A DNA stretch of 8,964 nt from Xanthobacteraceae bacterium (GTDB taxonomy: Bacteria; Pseudomonadota; Alphaproteobacteria; Rhizobiales; Xanthobacteraceae), in the NCBI GenBank assembly GCA_030037185.1, contig JASHRR010000726.1:1-8964 (forward strand), read 5' to 3'. Shown piece by piece: positions 6,797 to 8,964 of this stretch; positions within the stretch are counted from its first letter, which is position 1, and every line of letters starts with the position of its first letter. The notes beneath the pieces were generated by a model that was not told the DNA's origin, did no database searches, and worked only from the letters and a program-made list of their open reading frames with translations. The position numbers and the translations under genes were made by a program.

Positions 6797-7720
6797 TCAC
6801 GCCTTCGGCGGAACCGCTCCGGTCTGTGTGGCGATCAAACCATAATGTTCAATACGCCGGTGGCGGGCGAAATCGAACATGGTTTCCTTGCCAAACCGCG
6901 TCGCATCGAGATCGCAATCGTGCACAAGAAGTTCGTCGCCCTCAGTCGTCGTTTCCGCGACGATCTCACCATCCGGATTGATGATCAAGCTGCCGGCCAT
7001 GCAGTGATGGCCGTCCTCGACGCCGCACTTGGCCACCGCCACCACCCACGTCGAGTTTTGATAGGCCCCGGCCTGTAGCGAAAGCTTGTGATGGAACATG
7101 CGCTTTGCCAGCCCTTCGTTGCCGTTTTGCGCGTTGATGGAGGGCGTGTTGAAGCCGAGCACCACCATCTCGACGCCCTGCAGCCCGAGCACGCGAAAGG
7201 TCTCCGGCCACCGCCGGTCGTTGCAGATGCAGATCCCGAACACGCCTCCCAGCAGGCGCCATGCAGGAAAGCCGAGATCGCCAGGCTCGAAATAGCGTTT
7301 TTCGAGGTGCTGGTGACTGCGCTTCGCATCGAATTCGTCGTGACCCGGCAGGTGGACCTTGCGGTACTTGCCGATGATGGCACCCGCCTTGTCGACCAGT
7401 ATCGAGGTGTTGAAGTGATGTCCGTCCGCAGTCAGTTCGGCGTAGCCGAAACTCATGGCTATGGCGGCGCGCCTCGCCTCCTCAAACAGCGGCCTGGTGG
7501 CCGCGCTCGGCATCTCACGCTCGAACCAGATGTCGGCTTTGCTACGGTCGTCCCAGTACCAACGCGGGAAAAAGGTGGTTAGCGCCAACTCCGGATAGAC
7601 GATTAGATCGCAGCCCTCGGCCTGCCGCATGAGATCGAGCATGCGAGCAACCGCTGCTTGGCGCGTGTCGGCCCTCTGAATCGGGCCGAGCTGGGCTGCG
7701 GCCACTCTGATGTTGCGCAT
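6797..7720 (-). CDS. N-carbamoyl-D-amino-acid hydrolase (D-carbamoylase), nitrilase superfamily
   Basis: A 307-residue carbon-nitrogen hydrolase, matching the roughly 304 residues of known D-carbamoylases. It hydrolyses N-carbamoyl-D-amino acids to D-amino acid, CO2 and ammonia in the cytoplasm. The nitrilase catalytic triad is complete: Glu44 in VYPELALTTFFPRW, Lys121 in KYRKVHLPGH and Cys166 in ICICNDRRWPE. The D-carbamoylase-specific stretch QHLEKRYFEPGDLGFPAW (about 137-154), the paired Arg169-Arg170 and the later FHH and QAGAYQN segments separate it from general nitrilases, L-carbamoylases (a metallopeptidase family) and plant-type beta-ureidopropionases. The ATG at 7720 has GAGG seven bases upstream. 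It lies 105 bases downstream of an ABC permease gene on the same strand and converges on the racemase. The loop after NTPS differs from the textbook Agrobacterium enzyme, so side-chain preference may differ. It is the final step of the set, and its D-specificity is the best clue to the stereochemistry of the product. Confidence 0.92.
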   Translation of the reverse strand: MRNIRVAAAQLGPIQRADTRQAAVARMLDLMRQAEGCDLIVYPELALTTFFPRWYWDDRSKADIWFEREMPSAATRPLFEEARRAAIAMSFGYAELTADGHHFNTSILVDKAGAIIGKYRKVHLPGHDEFDAKRSHQHLEKRYFEPGDLGFPAWRLLGGVFGICICNDRRWPETFRVLGLQGVEMVVLGFNTPSINAQNGNEGLAKRMFHHKLSLQAGAYQNSTWVVAVAKCGVEDGHHCMAGSLIINPDGEIVAETTTEGDELLVHDCDLDATRFGKETMFDFARHRRIEHYGLIATQTGAVPPKA

Positions 7721-7761
7721 CTGGGTGCCTCATTTCGTTCGATGCCGCGCGGATGAAGCCT

Positions 7762-7811
7762 AGCGTAATCCGGTGTTGCCAATGCCGCGGAACTCGTCCC
7801 CGCATTACGCT
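7762..7811. repeat. Inverted repeat between permease and carbamoylase genes
   Basis: AGCGTAATCCGG (7762-7773) and CCGCATTACGCT (7800-7811) are reverse complements at 11 of 12 positions, with AGCGTAAT/ATTACGCT perfect, separated by 26 bases. It sits in the middle of the 105-base gap upstream of the carbamoylase. As RNA it would be a long stem-loop that could partly stop transcription from the permease genes or process the transcript; as DNA the half-sites lie about four helical turns apart, suitable for a looping or cooperative regulator. No T-run follows. Confidence 0.45.
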
Positions 7812-7825
7812 TCCATGCGGGCGAC

Positions 7826-8491
7826 CTATTCGCCGACTCGATGCTCCAGCCGGCTCACGAGCCGCACCACCGGCCACAGCAGGACCAGATAGACCAATGC
7901 TGCAAACATGATGGGTGAAGAATTATAGGTCAACGAACGTGCCATGTCGGCCGAATAGAGCATTTCGGGGAGAGCGACCACGCTCGCGAGCGAGGTAAGC
8001 TTGACGACCTCCACGGTGTTGGAGACAAGGTCCGGCAGCACGTTGCGTACCGCCTGGGGGATCACGACATAGACCATGGTCTGCCATCGGGTGAGACCGG
8101 TGGAGCGGGCGGCCTCGCGCTGACCAGCCCCCACGCTGTCGAGGCCGGCCCGGTAAATCTCTCCATAAAACGCCGAATTGTTGAGAAAGAAGGCGACGCA
8201 AACCGACGCGAACGGTGACAACCGCAGGCCCGCGAAGGGAAGCCCGGCGTGAACGAAGATGAGCAGGACAAGCGGCGGCACAGCGCGGAAGACGTCTGTC
8301 AGGAGCGCCAGGATGAAACGAGCGCCACGCGAGTGGCTGCTGCCGGCGAGCGCCACCATCAGCCCTCCGGCGAGGCCGAGCGGCACCACCGCGGCGCAGA
8401 CCAGCAGGGTCATGCCAAGGCCGCGCAAAATCAGCGGCGCCGCCTGCACCATGATGTCGATGTCGAAGAACTGCCGGAGCATCGCCTCCAT
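7826..8491 (-). CDS. Polar amino acid-type ABC transporter permease (HisM/GlnP family), second subunit
   Basis: A 221-residue inner-membrane protein of usual family length with about five hydrophobic segments (near 17-47, 57-82, 93-109, 138-148 plus following helix, and 192-212). It contains the FRAVPPLVLLIF motif after the second segment and a full EAA-type cytoplasmic loop, EIYRAGLDSVGAGQREAARS-TGL ending in VIPQAVRNVLP (about 111-153), which docks on the ATPase. These mark it as a transmembrane subunit of a polar amino acid uptake importer. The ATG at 8491 has GGAGG eight bases upstream, inside the preceding gene, and overlaps that gene's TGA (TGATG), indicating coupled translation. The carbamoylase lies downstream on the same strand, suggesting import of a hydantoin, N-carbamoyl amino acid or amino acid; the family alone does not tell the ligand. 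Confidence 0.92.
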   Translation of the reverse strand: MEAMLRQFFDIDIMVQAAPLILRGLGMTLLVCAAVVPLGLAGGLMVALAGSSHSRGARFILALLTDVFRAVPPLVLLIFVHAGLPFAGLRLSPFASVCVAFFLNNSAFYGEIYRAGLDSVGAGQREAARSTGLTRWQTMVYVVIPQAVRNVLPDLVSNTVEVVKLTSLASVVALPEMLYSADMARSLTYNSSPIMFAALVYLVLLWPVVRLVSRLEHRVGE

Positions 8492-8964
8492 CAGACGCGC
8501 CTCCAGGCAAACCGGGTCTCGATATAGCGCCCGGCGACCACCACCGGCACGAACAGAACGAGATAGGCGATTGCCCCCATCATGAGCGGGGTGGCGTTGA
8601 ATGAGAAGCTTTCCGCCGTCGTCGCCTGGTTGAGGATTTCCGGCACCCCGATCACGGTACCAAGCGCAGTATTCTTAGTAATGGCAATGGTGCGGTTGGT
8701 CAGCGGCGGCACCGTCAGCCGCACCGCTTGGGGCAGGATAACGTGCAGCAGCGCCTGTGAGTAGGTCAGTCCGGTCGAGCGCGCCGCCTCCCACTGCCCT
8801 TTACGCACCGACAGGATTCCGGCCCAAAAGATCTCTTCCGCGAAGGCGGCGAGGAGGAGCGACAATACGAGCCACAGCACCGCATAGCTCGGCAGCAGGA
8901 TGCCGACATTGGGCAAGCCGAAATACACGATGAGGACGAGCACCAGCGGCGGCAAGGCGCGGGC
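8491..8964 (-). CDS. Polar amino acid-type ABC transporter permease, first subunit (5' end outside window)
   Basis: The frame is open to the right edge, giving 157 visible C-terminal residues; an in-frame TTG at 8955 is not the start because the frame continues with ARALPPLVLVLIV, the expected family motif. The EAA loop is clear: EIFWAGILSVRKGQWEAARS-TGLTYSQALLHVILPQAVRLTVPPL. Two strong hydrophobic segments precede it and one (MMGAIAYLVLFVPVVVAG) ends the protein. It shares the EAARSTGLT and PQAVR signatures with the next gene but is otherwise different, as expected for a heteromeric permease pair. The substrate-binding protein and ATPase genes probably lie to the right of the window. The TGA overlaps the next gene's ATG by one base. 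Confidence 0.9.
   Translation of the reverse strand, partial: ARALPPLVLVLIVYFGLPNVGILLPSYAVLWLVLSLLLAAFAEEIFWAGILSVRKGQWEAARSTGLTYSQALLHVILPQAVRLTVPPLTNRTIAITKNTALGTVIGVPEILNQATTAESFSFNATPLMMGAIAYLVLFVPVVVAGRYIETRFAWRRV

Noticed and set aside
7088..7582. A 164-codon plus-strand frame inside the carbamoylase
   Set aside because: Antisense shadow of a gene with an intact Glu-Lys-Cys triad.

Overview
The window comes from a GC-rich bacterium, most likely an alphaproteobacterium of the Bradyrhizobium/Rhodopseudomonas type. That placement is an inference from base composition, strong G/C third-position preference and gene content; no rRNA or housekeeping marker is present to prove it. Its core is a hydantoin-processing gene set at about 4.45-8.96 kb. 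Upstream lie a secreted protein of unknown function (2359-4041), a long decayed stretch with no intact gene (446-2358), and the C-terminal half of an RpiR/SIS-type transcriptional regulator cut by the left edge (2-445).

Layout of the core: a D-hydantoinase/dihydropyrimidinase-type amidohydrolase (minus, 4449-5915) is divergent from a hydantoin/Asp-Glu racemase family gene (plus, 6051-6716). The two share a 135-base gap in which each gene has a perfect palindrome directly against its Shine-Dalgarno sequence. The racemase converges on an N-carbamoyl-D-amino-acid hydrolase (minus, 6797-7720) across an 80-base gap holding a strong nested hairpin. Upstream of the hydrolase on the same strand are two overlapping polar-amino-acid ABC permease genes (7826-8491, and 8491 to the right edge), joined by a TGATG stop/start overlap.

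Together the three enzymes form the classical hydantoinase process. The racemase interconverts the enantiomers of a 5-substituted hydantoin, the hydantoinase opens the ring to an N-carbamoyl amino acid, and the carbamoylase removes the carbamoyl group to give a D-amino acid, CO2 and ammonia. All catalytic residues expected for the three families are visible. The permeases suggest that the substrate, an intermediate or the product crosses the inner membrane by an ABC importer whose binding protein and ATPase would lie beyond the right edge. The physiological substrate cannot be read from the sequence.

Most of 446-2358 is not convincingly coding. It contains short protein-like fragments on both strands, a locally AT-rich patch and a terminator-like hairpin, consistent with a graveyard of decayed or transferred DNA between the regulator and the secreted protein.
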